Notes: a model not told the origin generated them from the letters alone. Positions 21,854 through 32,879 are shown, numbered from the stretch's first letter. The stretch: 44,436 bases of DNA from Tubiluchus corallicola (GCA_030141605.1 JAQGDQ010000714.1:64001-108436); one strand, 5' to 3'. Numbers and translations: made by a program.

Positions 21854-22583
21854 TTAAAGGACAAGAAAAGGGGTACCTGACGTAGGTTTCAGAAAAATCG
21901 CCTTAAAAATTATATTAATTTACAGCAATTTTATGCGTATGTCTTACTCGCACTGAAAAGAATTTTAGTTTGTCATCATTTTAAATCTCCCGCAATACTG
22001 TTCCGAAGTCGCCATTACATGACGTCATGTAGCAAAAGTAAATCAAGGGAAGAAAAGGAAATGTTAAATTATGTCTCAAAATTTCCGTGCAAATCTATAT
22101 TACTTAAATTTTCGCTTACCTGCTAGAGAGATTTATGTAACTAGAAAAGGAAATTATTAATTACTTAAAATGTTTTCACCAATTGGTAAAATATCGCTTT
22201 CTCACCCTCCAGGGTGCACCACTCACTAACCAGAAAACGTATTTTTAATTTTATTGACAAGATACAGTAATTTTACATTTTATTTAGTTAGTGACGTGTG
22301 TGCTACGAATGCTCTGATTATTTCTTCAAACTTTACACAATGTTATCTAAACTTGCCTCAAATGACGTGTCGTCAAAATGGCTGCGTCTAACGGTCATCG
22401 CGGGAGTTTAAATTTACATGTTTCATACAGCGTGACTGCCGATTGAAGTCCTGCGTGCAAAAAGGCAGTATGTAAGCGATATAAAATTTCAAAACTATTT
22501 TTTAAACTTTATACGCAGCGGAAGAACAGAAAGGGCACTCTGCTGCTTTCTTTAGATTTGTCTTTTTTGTCTATTGTCTTTAA
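21854..22583 (+). mobile_element. TTAA-flanked non-autonomous element, copy A
   Basis: The left end is TTAAAGGACAAGAAAAGGGG. The proposed right end is inverted TTAAAGACAATAGAC at 22583. The central part, including CTCACCCTCCAGGGTGCACC and TCGCGGGAGTTTAAATTTAC, matches inverted copies at 30216-30946 and 17525-17740. TTAA ends suggest piggyBac-type mobility. The right boundary is less secure than the left because copies diverge there. Confidence 0.6.
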
Positions 22584-23291
22584 CTCCTTCAGGACCGTAA
22601 GTATTTGCTGCATTTTGCATGGCTTCATGAAAAACTGCTCACACTAAGCAACAATTACGTTATATTTGATAATTTTTGTATGTTTCAATTCCTCACGCAC
22701 AATGAATTTTCATGCAAAACTATGTACGAAATGCATTTGCTTACCTTAGACAAATTAAAAATCCATATTTTTGAGAAAAAAATGAAAAAAAGCGTTCAGC
22801 AACTGCAATGTTTGCACTGTAACAAAGTACAGTATCACTTGTGTGAAATCAATGAATGTAGAAAATTTCAACTATCCAGACACAACAACCTCTAGTCTAC
22901 TCTATTTTTACAGGAGTAATGTCTCTTAAAAGATGAAAAGACATTAATTTCTCCTTGGCTGATTGGTTGGTTCTTCCTGGAACTCTGTACAGCAGACGGT
23001 TCTCTTGGGCTGTAGTAAACAGGCGATCGATAAAACAGTGTGTACGATCATGCAAGTGTACACCACACTAAGCTACTCAATAGGCCAGAAAATGACTTGT
23101 TTTTCTTAATTTTATACAATTAAATCACTTATAAATGTTTAAACAAATAGCATGATTGGATAGCCAAGATTTTCCTGAATAGAACAGTGCCTAATTCGTA
23201 ATCATTTAGTCATGTATGTGCTCATACAATAGCAGAAAGGTCGTAGGTTTTACAAGACATATTCTGAAGGGCGCGGTACTGAAAGAGTTAA
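22580..23291. mobile_element. TTAA-flanked MITE with CTCCTTCAGGACCG ends
   Basis: The left terminus is TTAACTCCTTCAGGACCG and the right terminus CGGTACTGAAAGAGTTAA: a 14-bp inverted repeat with two mismatches inside a TTAA duplication. It shares the left TTAA with the neighbouring element, so the two are joined back to back. The 96-codon plus-strand frame (22605-22895) shows no transposase motif. Confidence 0.7.
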
Positions 23292-23487
23292 TAGATACTG
23301 TTTTTCACTTCTATGTCGTTTTTGTTGTTGTTTTTGTTAGTCGTTGTTTACTGACATCTTCACCATTGTCTTACTTTATGGTCCACTTTCTCTGTTGCCT
23401 TGATTTTATCACCCAATTCTTATAAAAGACCAGTTCAACATAAATAAAATACAAGACAATAACGCTTTCTCACAAAAGCGTGATAAC
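23292..23487. other. no gene seen
   Basis: Short T-rich spacer between MITEs. Confidence 0.3.
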
Positions 23488-23981
23488 CAGGGTGCATAAG
23501 ATTATGGATATGTATAAAATAAATAAAATAGCTTATTTTATGGATTTTCGAAATTTTATTTTATGGATATCAATAAAATAAGAAATAGACTATATCTGGA
23601 ACGAGATGCCCAGGGGGAAATCAATTAAAAAGTAAAAACAGGAGTGGTTGAAACGTGTTTTTAAACACGCAGGACTTAGTTTCAGACAGGACTCTAGCTC
23701 ATGCTTTGGCTGAAACTTCGACATCTTGATAACAAAAAGACAAATGTAAAATAGCAAATCCGGAAATGCGCTTTTGTTGGTTTGTTTTCTTTCTCTTTCT
23801 CTCCTTCTAACGTTCGTTTTCAGTGTTGCCAATGCTTACAACTCGTTACTTTGTACAAAAAAAAATCACAAAAAAAAATATTTTTTTATTTTATGCATTT
23901 CTTATTTTATGAATTTTTCAAATTTTATTTTATGGATTTTTGGTCTTATTTTAAGGATATCCATAATCTGATGCAGCCTGC
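23488..23981. mobile_element. MITE with about 100-bp terminal inverted repeats, hAT-like
   Basis: The left end is CAGGGTGCATAAGATTATGG and the right end CCATAATCTGATGCAGCCTG. Both continue inward with TAAAATAA and ATTTTATGGAT blocks, so the arms are about 100 bp. TGATAAC flanks both sides. The 7-8-bp duplication suggests hAT. No coding capacity was found. Confidence 0.7.
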
Positions 23982-24648
23982 TGATAACCGTAAATTTTTC
24001 ACCCAAACTTCGCATTTCATTTGGCAGTGTGTGTGTGTGTGTGTGTGTCTGTAGCAAATGATTCATGAGATTTCATTAAAAACTGCTATCACAAGGCTGC
24101 TGAACAGGCAACAATCAATTACACGCAGGGCATTGTGGGATGCTGCGTGTGAAAAATGCACCGATAAATAATTGCACTGTAACAGCAAGAGCCATCGTGC
24201 AGGGGGCAGACCTAGGCCCGACAAAACACAAATTAGAGTTACTAACTTATTAAACCCATTAAGAGGAACACCTCCTTTTCGAAAACTTAGATCACCATTT
24301 CTTCATAAACAGTGCAATCACGTCGAAACCTATATGGTGATGTCGTTCTCTTTTTAGAGAGATCATGGTCATGTTATTCTTACAATTATTCTTCTATGAT
24401 AACGATAGTGTATGAAACATAACCATATAATACAGTATGATGTAATAATTTTGATGTCACTGTGTGCTTATATTGTCATTACTGAATGTGATAATAATAA
24501 ACTAATAAAAAAACTAATGTAAGAATGGATTATCAAGTTGTGACAAAGCACGATTATGATGCTTATAACAGTGACAGCACCGTTTACGAAGACATGTTTA
24601 GCGATTATATGAAATAAGTTTTCAGTTTCATGTATATAGCATCCCCGC
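23982..24648. other. no identified gene; short (GT)n at 24027-24048
   Basis: A 61-codon plus-strand frame (24172-24357, with RPDKTQIRVTNLLNP) matches nothing known to me. CACGCAGGGCATTGTGGGAT at about 24122 is part of a small palindrome ending CTGCGTG. Confidence 0.3.
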
Positions 24649-25110
24649 CAGTGGAGGCTCATGTACTGTGGAACTGCAGCACCCCTCATTTTCACTCGAC
24701 ATTCTTTTTTCTTTAGTTCTTTATTTACTGTTTGCTTCACAGCCCAGCACAGTGTGCTCCAGCAACGCACACTAACACTGGTGTGTACATGCGGCCATGC
24801 GCAGTGCGTACGTGTTTGAGCCCATGTAGAAAAAGTACTGTCACTAACACAGTTTGTTGTCAGTTGTCACCTGCTTACCGTGAATGAATCAAGCTTGAAC
24901 TGCGACAATTTAGGCTATTAGTCAGCAAAATTTTTTCTGTTTGGGATTTTATCAAGTTTATGTATAAACTTTCGTACGTTTGTTTGTTTAAAATTACAAA
25001 TTGCACGAATTAAAATTACATATGTTTGTTCCATTTTACACAGTAATAAAACAACAGCTAAAAATTTTCTGAAGCTGTACCCCAGCAATTTTAGCTACGA
25101 GCTGCCACTG
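24649..25110. mobile_element. MITE with CAGTGGnGGCTC ends
   Basis: The left end is CAGTGGAGGCTCATG and the right end ACGAGCTGCCACTG. This is an imperfect inverted pair of the CAGTGGCGGCTCGT type seen in hAT-related elements. The subterminal GCAGCACCCC is matched less well by the right side. I see no flanking duplication, so the ends may have decayed. Confidence 0.55.
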
Positions 25111-25114
25111 GATG

Positions 25115-25621
25115 GAATAGAAACCCAGAAAAGAAGAAAGTAGAAAGAAAAGATACGATGAAGAGGAAAAAGAGGGAAAAAAATCAGAAAGAAAGAAAAG
25201 CAACTAAATTTTGACACACAGACACACGATGTACTAGCTAGTGAAGCACAAACCAAGATGAATAAGAAAATATGAAGATACAAAATAGTTTACATAGAAG
25301 AAAGTGCACAAGGAGAATAAAGAAGAAACAACAAAAATAGACTACAAAGTCATCTCAATCCGAATAGCTGTACATTAAAAAATAATGCATGTAAGCAAGT
25401 TTGCAAGCCGTCCATCCGAAATTTAGCTTTCTTACGGATTACAAAAGATTTTATTCCTGCAACAAGCATTTGCAATTTCGTCCTAGAGTCGTAATGCCTA
25501 ATAAAACATTCCCAATGTTCCCATAAAACCACAAGCCACAGAATCTCAAAGTCCGATAGCAGTTTAGAAATGGGCAGCCTTTAGATGATTCAGCTCTTTC
25601 GGTGACCCAGCAATCTAGCAT
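25115..25621. other. purine-rich strand (25115-25212), then nothing recognised
   Basis: The first 100 bp are AGAAAG/GAGGAAAAAG-rich on the plus strand. The rest holds a 60-codon minus-strand frame (25350-25532) without a recognisable motif. Confidence 0.35.
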
Positions 25622-26149
25622 TTAAAGGACAGGTCAAGTCTTCTGAGACGATAGGTGTATTTCTACGTTTGTTAAAAATGATAGGAGGATTTAGTAATAA
25701 AAGTGCGCTAAGCAACTTGTGTAATTAGTAAAATTACCAAGAAAGTTGTGATTATTTCACACTTGGGCACTTTCACTTTGAGACCCATTCTTCCACCAGT
25801 GACGACATTCATCGACTGAAGAAAAGCAACGTACTGTCAAATTCCATCAAAAGTATGTTTTTACAAAAAAAATAAATAGCTAATTTTGTGATATCATAAA
25901 CATTAAGGTAGCTGTACAAGCCTGAATTATCTTAAACAGCAGGCGCTTACGGAAAGCCATGATGTGTTTACAAAAATTCATGTTACACCATAATTTTCAT
26001 GTGAATGGCAACTACACCGAACCCGTAAATTCTATACAGCTTTTGTATAAATTAATTTTATGCTTTATAGACAGTTTTCTGCAAATTTATTCGTTATGTT
26101 TTTCTAAGTTTAACTGATAAGAATAAAATAAACTTGTCCTTTCCTTTAA
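25622..26149. mobile_element. TTAA-flanked MITE with AGGACAGG-type ends
   Basis: The left end is TTAAAGGACAGGTCAAGTC and the right end AACTTGTCCTTTCCTTTAA. The inverted ends match apart from a few bases inside a TTAA duplication. The termini resemble those of the 21854 element (TTAAAGGACAAG), so the two may use the same transposase. No internal sequence is shared. Confidence 0.65.
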
Positions 26150-26370
26150 AGAATGACCACAGGGCAACAAGCTAAAAATAATTTTCTTAGACAAGCTATC
26201 CTGTAAATGCTGTCAGTCACTTTGCTACAAAGAGGTGAGCCAGTAAAAGAGGTTCTGCAAGTTAGAAGTCCTCTATAGCTAAGACGACTTGGATGTCCAC
26301 CATGGACAATAGTCGACAGAACATTTGAGGTTCACAGGGGACAGAAGGAAAGTTTAAAGACTAGGAATTC
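26150..26370. other. no gene seen
   Basis: Short single-copy spacer. Confidence 0.3.
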
Positions 26371-26545
26371 GATTAGATTAGATTAGATTAGATTAGACAT
26401 CTTATTTTCAAAATACAAAACATCTTAATCCATAATATTCAAAAGCCATGAATGCTGGGGAGAATTATGAGCCGGCAGAGAAGGAAGGAACCTCCCCAAA
26501 AGATCGAGATGACAGCTAAGAGATCTTGAGCTCCATCGTGGACAG
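26371..26545 (-). mobile_element. LINE 3' end with TCTAA-type tail
   Basis: GATTAGATTAGATTAGATTA on the plus strand is, in minus sense, a tail of TAATC repeats. A hairpin-like TTTTGGGGAGG ... CTCCCCAGC pair lies at its 5' side, as in the other LINE tails of the window. No coding part was recognised. Confidence 0.5.
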
Positions 26546-26589
26546 ACGGTTGGTGCACAGGCACTAATTTACACTGGGAAAACTAAACA

Positions 26590-26860
26590 CAATGACATAA
26601 GACATAAGAACTTTTACTTCACACATAACAAGATATACAGATTGTAGTCAGTTGACAAGTAAATATTTAAACAGTGAGAGGAAAGGGAACGACCATACGG
26701 TATTCAGAAAGGCAAGTTATAATGACCGTCATGCCACCAAAATAGACCTAAGTCTACTCCCCCCCCCCCGCAAGCTTCTTATCTGTGAAATCTTCTCATC
26801 TTCTTATCAATGGTCTTTTGCTCCCTTCCCCCATATAAAGTTAAATAAATAATTGTAATC
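26590..26860. mobile_element. mixed LINE debris: minus-strand tail and possible plus-strand ORF2 scrap
   Basis: ACATAAGACATAAGAACTTT (about 26596) looks like a minus-strand tail of the 11041 type. From about 26650 a plus-strand frame ends in LLPPPRKLLICEIFSS, preceded by a C run. The DNA CAAGCTTCTTATCTGTGAAA resembles the SYLWN-coding segment seen at about 27985 and 29866. Assignment is weak. Confidence 0.3.
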
Positions 26861-27056
26861 AGCATTGTAGACAATAATAAAGTTATTTTTGTGAGTACAA
26901 TATAATGGTGTTGTTTTTTTCAATTTCAGTTTTTTCCCAGTAACACCTTTAAACAAATTTTAGATAGTGTAGAAGTCTGAATTACAAACAGAAAACAAAA
27001 TAATTATACTATTTTGTAAAACAGGGAACTTGCGGACTGCCTTGAATAAAGAAGAG

Positions 27057-27207
27057 CATAGACATAGACATTTACACCAGTATACAAATTGACTATTATT
27101 GTTATAGTTATTAATTAAAACGGATAAATTATGCATAAAGGAAAGAGTTAAGGGAGTGCAAGAGAAAGAGTAGCGAAAGATCAATTGGTCATCAAGTCAG
27201 CTACCCT
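27057..27207 (-). mobile_element. LINE 3' tail, same family as 41756-41928
   Basis: Read on the minus strand: AGCTGACTTGATGACCAATT, then TTATGCATAATTTATCCG, then TGTCTATGTCTATGC. This follows the plus-strand tail at 41756-41928 almost base for base. The hairpin's outer arms are degraded here. Confidence 0.7.
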
Positions 27208-27615
27208 TCTCAGATTAGTGTAACTTGTAAAAAATTTGTAGCGCTGCTAATTAAAAGGTGTGAGTAATTATGAAGTAGGATAACAAAATCAACTGTTAAC
27301 ATAAATTTATGGGGGAAGAAATTAAACTTGAGAGCGAAATAACTAAATAGGCTATGCAACAAAGAAGCATTAAAATAAAATGAAAAATATGAAATGATGA
27401 TTAAAATATAAAACAAACTAGAAAGAAGTCAGACCAAAAGAAAAAATAAAACATAAATAATAAATCAGTGAGGGAAACAAAATATGCATGATAAAATCAA
27501 ACAAAATATAATGAAACAAAAATATGCAATAGTGTTTATTCAAATTATGTTAAGCGTAATGATAAAGGACTACGGAACACAAGAACTAGTGCAGAAAAAA
27601 CCTTTTTTTGCTCAG
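27208..27615. other. no gene seen
   Basis: A-rich single-copy sequence with no coding signal. Confidence 0.35.
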
Positions 27616-27937
27616 AAACCCAGGTAAATTACCTCACATATAAGGGACCCTATGATCAAAGTGATATAGATCGATTTTTAACCTCAATTTTTCACAAACT
27701 CGGCCTTCGAACAGCTGGGTTTCCGTGATCATATACATCTTGCATCATTGAAGGAGCTTCCTACATACCGTTTGCACTGAATGTGTAGCAGTAATCCATA
27801 AAAATGTGGGTAAAAGTACAGAAAAGTACAGGTCTAGATACACCCTCGGTCTGACTCAACTTCGACTATAAGGGACATAGGATATAAGGGACGGTTTTTT
27901 CCTGTCCCGAGGTGTCCCTTATATCCGAGATTGACTG
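27616..27937. mobile_element. truncated pogo/Tigger-like MITE
   Basis: The right half of the element at 29068-29550: it shares AAACCCAGGTAAATTACCTC through the terminus TATCCGAGATTGACTG, followed by TA. The left terminus and about 150 bp are missing. It forms the beginning of the direct duplication 27616-28235 / 29221-29866. Confidence 0.8.
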
Positions 27938-27939
27938 TA

Positions 27940-28117
27940 TTATTCAAGAAAGATCCAGTTTCACTTTTAACCCAATTTTCCAACGGGCTTCTTATCTGTG
28001 GAATACACAATGCAAAAAAAGACTTTACATATGTTTGATCTTAAGGTATAAAAAGACAATGCTTCATCACATTTGATTAGCTCTACTCCTCACATGGGAA
28101 CAACTGAATCTTAGCTA
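27940..28117 (+). pseudogene. possible LINE ORF2 C-terminal scrap
   Basis: A plus-strand frame reads FNPIFQRASYLWNTQ and then KKRLYICLI, close to the FxxRxxxLWNxLP block near the end of CR1-type ORF2. It is copied at about 29553-29730. It is abutted tail-to-tail by a LINE tail in the opposite orientation. Confidence 0.35.
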
Positions 28118-28710
28118 GACATAGACATAGAACATTTATTTTCTCCAATTTGTTTGACATAAAAAGTTTTTTAAATATTAAGTAATTATAATCGTGGAAC
28201 AGGGCAGGGAAGGACAACAGGGTCATCTAGTCTCCTGCCCTGTCTTATAATTAAATTGGTATATTAAAAATAAATGGTGAGGCTGCAGATAACAAAAAAC
28301 AAATAAGAAAAATAATAATAAAAAACAGTATAAATGAAAACAGTATAAGTGAAAACAAAAAATAATAAAGTTAGATGATACCTAAATCTAAACAAAACAA
28401 TACAATTAATCAGTAATTTTGATTATTATATATAATATTTTCAAATAGGGGTCTTATTGACAGGGGAATTTGACCAAGGTTAGTGAGTAAAGTTAAAAAA
28501 ACTGAGAGTACGGAGAGATAAAATAAGTATAAAAAAAGTGTAATACAGAAAAATTTAAGAGAAAAAGTAAGTATGAGAAAGAGCAACAATTACTTAGGAG
28601 ATGAGGAGAAAAAAGGAAAAAAAACTTGCTAGCTTGCTTATTAGTCTTACAAGTTATGTACTACAGGTATATTCATTTAGTAAGAACTTTGTGTATTTTT
28701 TGGAAACAGA
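28118..28710 (-). mobile_element. LINE 3' end with GGGCAGG hairpin and (CTATGT)n tail, copy 2
   Basis: About 600 bp collinear with 12405-13021, including the hairpin (28202-28241) and the CTATGTC tail at 28118. The plus-strand frame at 28601-28825 is antisense to it and shared with copy 1 only in its first half. Confidence 0.8.
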
Positions 28711-29065
28711 AAATAAGCTATCTTCAAAGGTATCGTTTGGCAACGAGCTAGCAGAGAGTAAGTTAGCCAACATTCCAACTATTGATCAACCTGAAAGCGA
28801 CCAGAAAAATTCTCACAGCACATAAAAAAAACTGCACATAAATTCAAGTAATTATAAGCAGTTATGACAGTCTCAGAATTCGTTCATGACAAATTTATGG
28901 CACAGCGGAAGATTTTATGAAAACGCCGGCCAGCTAATTAGGGCAATAATTGATCTGGAAAAGCTTACTGGAAAATCTCCTGGATTAATTAATGAACACA
29001 CGGGGGGGAGGGCTGAACCAGAATGGAGCACACACGATGCACGTTGACTTAGGCGCAAATTTGAA
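28711..29065. other. no gene seen
   Basis: Single-copy sequence. No exon was supported on either strand. Confidence 0.35.
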
Positions 29066-29067
29066 TA

Positions 29068-29550
29068 CAGTCAAACTCGAGTATCAGGTACTTGTTTATA
29101 AGGGACATTCGCTTATAAGGGACCACCAACACCGGTCGCGATTTTTCGTAACGTTCTAAAAATCTTCGTATATAAGGTACTCGGTTATAAGGGACGATAT
29201 CTTCAAGTCCCGCGTAATAGAAACCCAGGTAAATTACCTCGCATATAACTGATATAAGGGACCCTATGATCGAAAGGAAATTGATCAATTTTTAACCTCA
29301 ATTTTTCACAAACTCGGCCTTCGAACAGCTCGGTTTCCACGGTCACATCCATCTCTCATCACTGAAGGAGCTTCCTACATACCGTTTGCACTGAATGTGT
29401 AGGAATAATCCATAAAAATATGGATAAAAGTACAAAAAAGTACAGGTCAAGATACACCCTCGGTCTGACTCAACTTCGGCTATAAGGGACATCGGATATA
29501 AGGGACGTTTGTTCCGGTCCCGAGGTGTCCCTTATATCCGAGATTGACTG
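29068..29550. mobile_element. pogo/Tigger-like MITE, complete
   Basis: The left end is CAGTCAAACTCGAGTATC and the right end TATCCGAGATTGACTG. Both ends are flanked by TA (29066-29067, 29551-29552). CAGT...ACTG ends with TA duplication are characteristic of pogo/Tigger elements. The inside is rich in TATAAGGGAC motifs in both orientations. 483 bp, no transposase. Confidence 0.85.
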
Positions 29551-29730
29551 TATTATTCAAGAAAGATACAGTTTCATTTTTAACCCAATTTTCCCACGGG
29601 CTTCTTATCTGTGGAATACACATTGCAAAAAAAGACTTTACATATGTTTGATCTTAAGGTATAAAAAGACAATGCTTCATCACATTTGATTAGCTCTACT
29701 CCTCACATGGGAACAACTGAATCTTAGCTA

Positions 29731-29866
29731 GACATAGACATAGACATAGACGTAGACATAGAACATTTATTTTCTCCAATTTGTTTGACATAAAAAGTTT
29801 TTTAAATATTAAGTAATTATAGTCATGGAGCAGGGCAGGGAAGGACAATAGGGTCATCTAGTCTCC
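29731..29866 (-). mobile_element. LINE 3' tail, copy 3, truncated within its hairpin
   Basis: This repeats the first 136 bp of copy 2: tail GACATAGACATAGACATAGA through CTAGTCTCC. It breaks inside the hairpin and joins directly to LINE coding sequence at 29866. Confidence 0.8.
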
Positions 29867-29965
29867 TATCTGTGGAACTCTCGCTGGAAAGTTGTTTCCC
29901 TGCTAACTATAGCCACACACAATTCAAGAAACTTCAAATTAACAACAAATTAGTCATAATAAATT
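29862..29965 (+). pseudogene. LINE ORF2 C-terminal scrap, frameshifted
   Basis: TATCTGTGGAACTCTCGCTG reads YLWNSR. After a one-base shift it continues ESCFPANYSHTQFKKLQIN to a stop. WNSLPxSCFPxxYxxxxFKxxLxxxL is the usual end of CR1/jockey-type ORF2. The short length and frameshift show it is dead. Confidence 0.55.
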
Positions 29966-30215
29966 AATAGGTTGTATTTTTCTTAACATATATTCATGTG
30001 TTTGCCTTCTTTCTGTAACGCCCTTGCCTAGAGTGGCCACTGGCTTTGTTCAGGACAATTTGCATAAAAAAGCACGTCATCATAGTTGAAATATGAACGT
30101 TACATATGTACATTTTCCTTCAGAATAAAACACAAAAAACATTTGTACTTTCATGGGTTACATTATAACAAACTGCTTAGCTTATGATTAGAAAAGATTG
30201 CAATTTCATACTTAA
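29966..30215. other. no gene seen, may be 3' region of the adjacent LINE scrap
   Basis: GTAACGCCCTTGCCTAGAGT GGCCACTGGC-type sequence downstream of the scrap could be its 3' untranslated part. No tail repeat was recognised. Confidence 0.25.
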
Positions 30216-30946
30216 CGGAAGATAGGATGATTTTTCACATACTCCCCCATTTTCAAGTCGGAGAAAACCCTTCATAAACATAAAGATTAAAAAATTCGTT
30301 TTGAAATTTTATATCGCTTACATACTGCCTTTTTGCGTGCAGGGCTGGAATCGGCAGTCACACGGTATAAAACATGTAAATTTAAACTCCCGCGATGACC
30401 GTTAGACACAGCCATTATCACGACAGGTCATTTGAAACAAGTTTAGATAACATTTTGTAGTTTGAAAAAATAATCAGAGCTTTCATGGGCACAAGTCACT
30501 AACTAGATAATAAAATTTAAAATTACTGTATCTTGTCAATAAGATTAAAAATATGTTTTTTGGTTAGTGAGTGGTGCACCCTGGAGGGTGAAGTCAGCAA
30601 CATTTTACCAATTGGTGAAAACATTTTAAATAATTAATAATTTTCTTTTCTAGTTACATAATTCCCTCTAGCAGGTAAGCGAAAATCTAATTAATATAGA
30701 TTTGCTGGGAAAGTCTTTTGAGATATAAATTAACATTGCCTTTTCTTCCCTTGATTTACATTTGGTACATTACATCATGTAATGGCGACGTCGGAACTGT
30801 ATTGCGGGAGATTTAAAATGAAAACAAACTAAAATTCCTTTCAGTGCGAGTAAGATATACACGCATAAAATTGCTGTAAAGTAATATAATTTTTTAAGGC
30901 GGTTTTTCTGAAACCTACTTCAGGTGCCCCTTTTCTTGTCCTTTAA
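30216..30946 (-). mobile_element. TTAA-flanked non-autonomous element, copy B (inverse of 21854-22583)
   Basis: Aligning inverted to copy A, it shares GGTTAGTGAGTGGTGCACCC, GCAGGTAAGCGAAAAT and the terminus CCCCTTTTCTTGTCCTTTAA at 30946. The 30216 end does not match the proposed copy A end, so this boundary is approximate. The copies have diverged by scattered substitutions and small indels. Confidence 0.65.
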
Positions 30947-30996
30947 ACAAAGCAACCAGTTCAGTAAGCACGCGAGTTAATTGTTTTATTGACGAT

Positions 30997-31236
30997 TAAT
31001 GCGACACCACCATCTGCGACATGCTGCTTAATCACGTCGATCACTTTCCATACCTGGGAATCAAATCTGCTTTGCAACAAACACAAGAACTTCGAATGGG
31101 AGCAGCTAATCTGACCTTTGGGAAACTTATGATACGAGTTTCTAAGAGCAAAGATCTAAATGAATCTCGTGGTTTATCAAACTGTCATCTTATCAACCTT
31201 GCTCTATGTGGCTGCGAAATTCGGACTCTCAATTAA
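30997..31236 (+). pseudogene. LINE ORF2 fragment (post-RT region)
   Basis: The frame reads VDHFPYLGIKSALQQTQEL, RMGAANLTFGKL and ends LALCGCEIRTLN. These follow the VDxFxYLGSxLSxDG, RIxKAxxAFGKLxxRVW and LLYGCExWTL blocks of non-LTR elements, a different clade in style from the 20576 fragment. The middle has drifted. The frame starts after an in-frame stop at about 31000 and ends at 31236. Confidence 0.7.
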
Positions 31237-31261
31237 AGTATTACAGTGTTCGTTTGGCTAA

Positions 31262-31310
31262 GAAGTTAAGCAATGCTCAGCCTGATCAGTGAATGGATGC
31301 GTGACTGATG
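31262..31310 (+). ncRNA. 5S rRNA-derived fragment (possible SINE head)
   Basis: GAAGTTAAGCAATGCTCAGC then CTGATCAGTGAATGGATGCG and TGAC align with the internal promoter of 5S rRNA (A box, intermediate element, C box) and with the 5S-like sequence at 40064-40182. Only about 50 bp are conserved. A 5S-headed SINE or a 5S pseudogene are both possible. Confidence 0.5.
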
Positions 31311-32699
31311 TGAAACTTACTACCACACAGATTCATCTGGCATACCGAATCCCCTGATATTCGTTTTATTGAGAAAAAACGTATACACTTCGTTCATTAT
31401 TACTGCTACCGAGTTACGAACACAACATCATTATCACTGCAGCCTATACAGGCCTACATTTGATAATTATTATGCTAAATAGGATATTGTAGGCCTGAGT
31501 CTACAACTGCTAACCTGATCTGTTCTAACTTCTAACATAAACACTCGCAGCATCAAACAGCATGAACTTTTCTCATCAAAAAGACTTTCGCTCGTTTCCA
31601 AACGTCAAATGCGACTAGCGCGTCGCCAAGTTCGCCGCTTTGAAAGAGCAAACGGCCAGAGCACCGAGTCCGCCACAGTAAAACACAGTCTTCATTAGTC
31701 ACGACATGTCACAATAATACAAGAGACCAGGTTTCCTCACGAAAATATCTTCGCTGAACTCACAACTGTCAAAAGGCCTCACTAGTCCAATAAACTCAAA
31801 TAAACAGAAAAAAGTGAAATCGAAAACCAAGTTGGGCAGCATTCCCACTGACATCAGATAATCCACAATAAAACCCAGCATTTTGAAGTCGAAAAAAGGG
31901 GAGAAGAAAAGTGGTAACAAGGCAAGATCGAGATTCGAATAAACTCAGAGGCCGACAACAAAAATGCTTCTGTTTCCCTTAATCTTCTAGATGGTAGTTT
32001 TTTATTGCGCACCCGGCCGGGAATTTTACAATTTCTTGCACTTTCATACACTTACTTGGCACAGTCATATAAAAGCGTATACTTCAATTTAAAGCGTAAA
32101 ACGCAATAATTATTATAACAGCCTTCTTTTGGGGAATGCAGGATGCGGCCATATTTTTCCACGGCTAATTCTCGGCCAGGGTTTGCCGTTTCGTACGATG
32201 CTTGTTCTGTTGGAGGCTAAAAAGTATTGAATTTCCTACCAAATCGGTGTATTAACGGACGAGTTGTGTTGCCGCTTATACCATAATTACCAGAACATAG
32301 ACATTCATGATGCAAAAAAGAGACTACGCGCTAATTGATAATTATACGATAATTTTGTAATGCGAAACCAAAACACAAAGCATGAAAAAACGTGCATCGA
32401 AAAATATAGAACATTACTGCTAACCAGAGGGAACTAAACAAACTTTCACTTCAACTGATTTAAAATATTTCACAATTCAGCTTTAAGCATTCACAAAGCT
32501 TTAAATAAACTTTTGAAAAAAGTTAATTTTCTCCCTCCCTACTGACATCTTTTCAGCTCATGAGGTAAAGAAAGAAACAATTTTTTTGTGGCCAGCTTCA
32601 ATTATCTATCTCGAATTTTTTTGTTTTGTTTTATTAACCTGTCGGAAAATAGCCATCGGCTAATGTTATCTTTTGTGAACTTCGACAATAGATAAAATT
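31311..32699. other. no identified gene; unassigned open frame at 31699-31920
   Basis: A minus-strand frame of 73 codons (31920-31699, hydrophobic, with MLGFIVDYLMSVGMLPNLV) overlaps a second minus frame upstream. No family was recognised. A GC-rich plus-strand patch at 31590-31690 gives a basic 50-codon frame (MRLARRQVRRFERANG) with no good splice context. A promoter or non-coding first exon here cannot be excluded. Confidence 0.25.
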
Positions 32700-32835
32700 T
32701 CTATTACTGCTACTATGACTTCTATAATACGACTACGCTATACGACTATACTATATACTATACTACATGACTATACTATACATACGACTATACTATATAC
32801 TATACTATACGACTACACTACGACTATGCTACTAA
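32700..32835. repeat. ACTAT/ACGACTAT simple repeat
   Basis: Irregular repeats of CTATAC, GACTATACTATA and ACTACGACTATG over about 135 bp. Confidence 0.85.
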
Positions 32836-32879
32836 AACTACCACGAAGAAGTCTCTAATCCCGCCTAGATCAAAGTATA

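Noticed and set aside
31699-32051. Two overlapping minus-strand frames of 73 and 65 codons
   Set aside because: Hydrophobic but without any family motif or splice context; noted only as unassigned.
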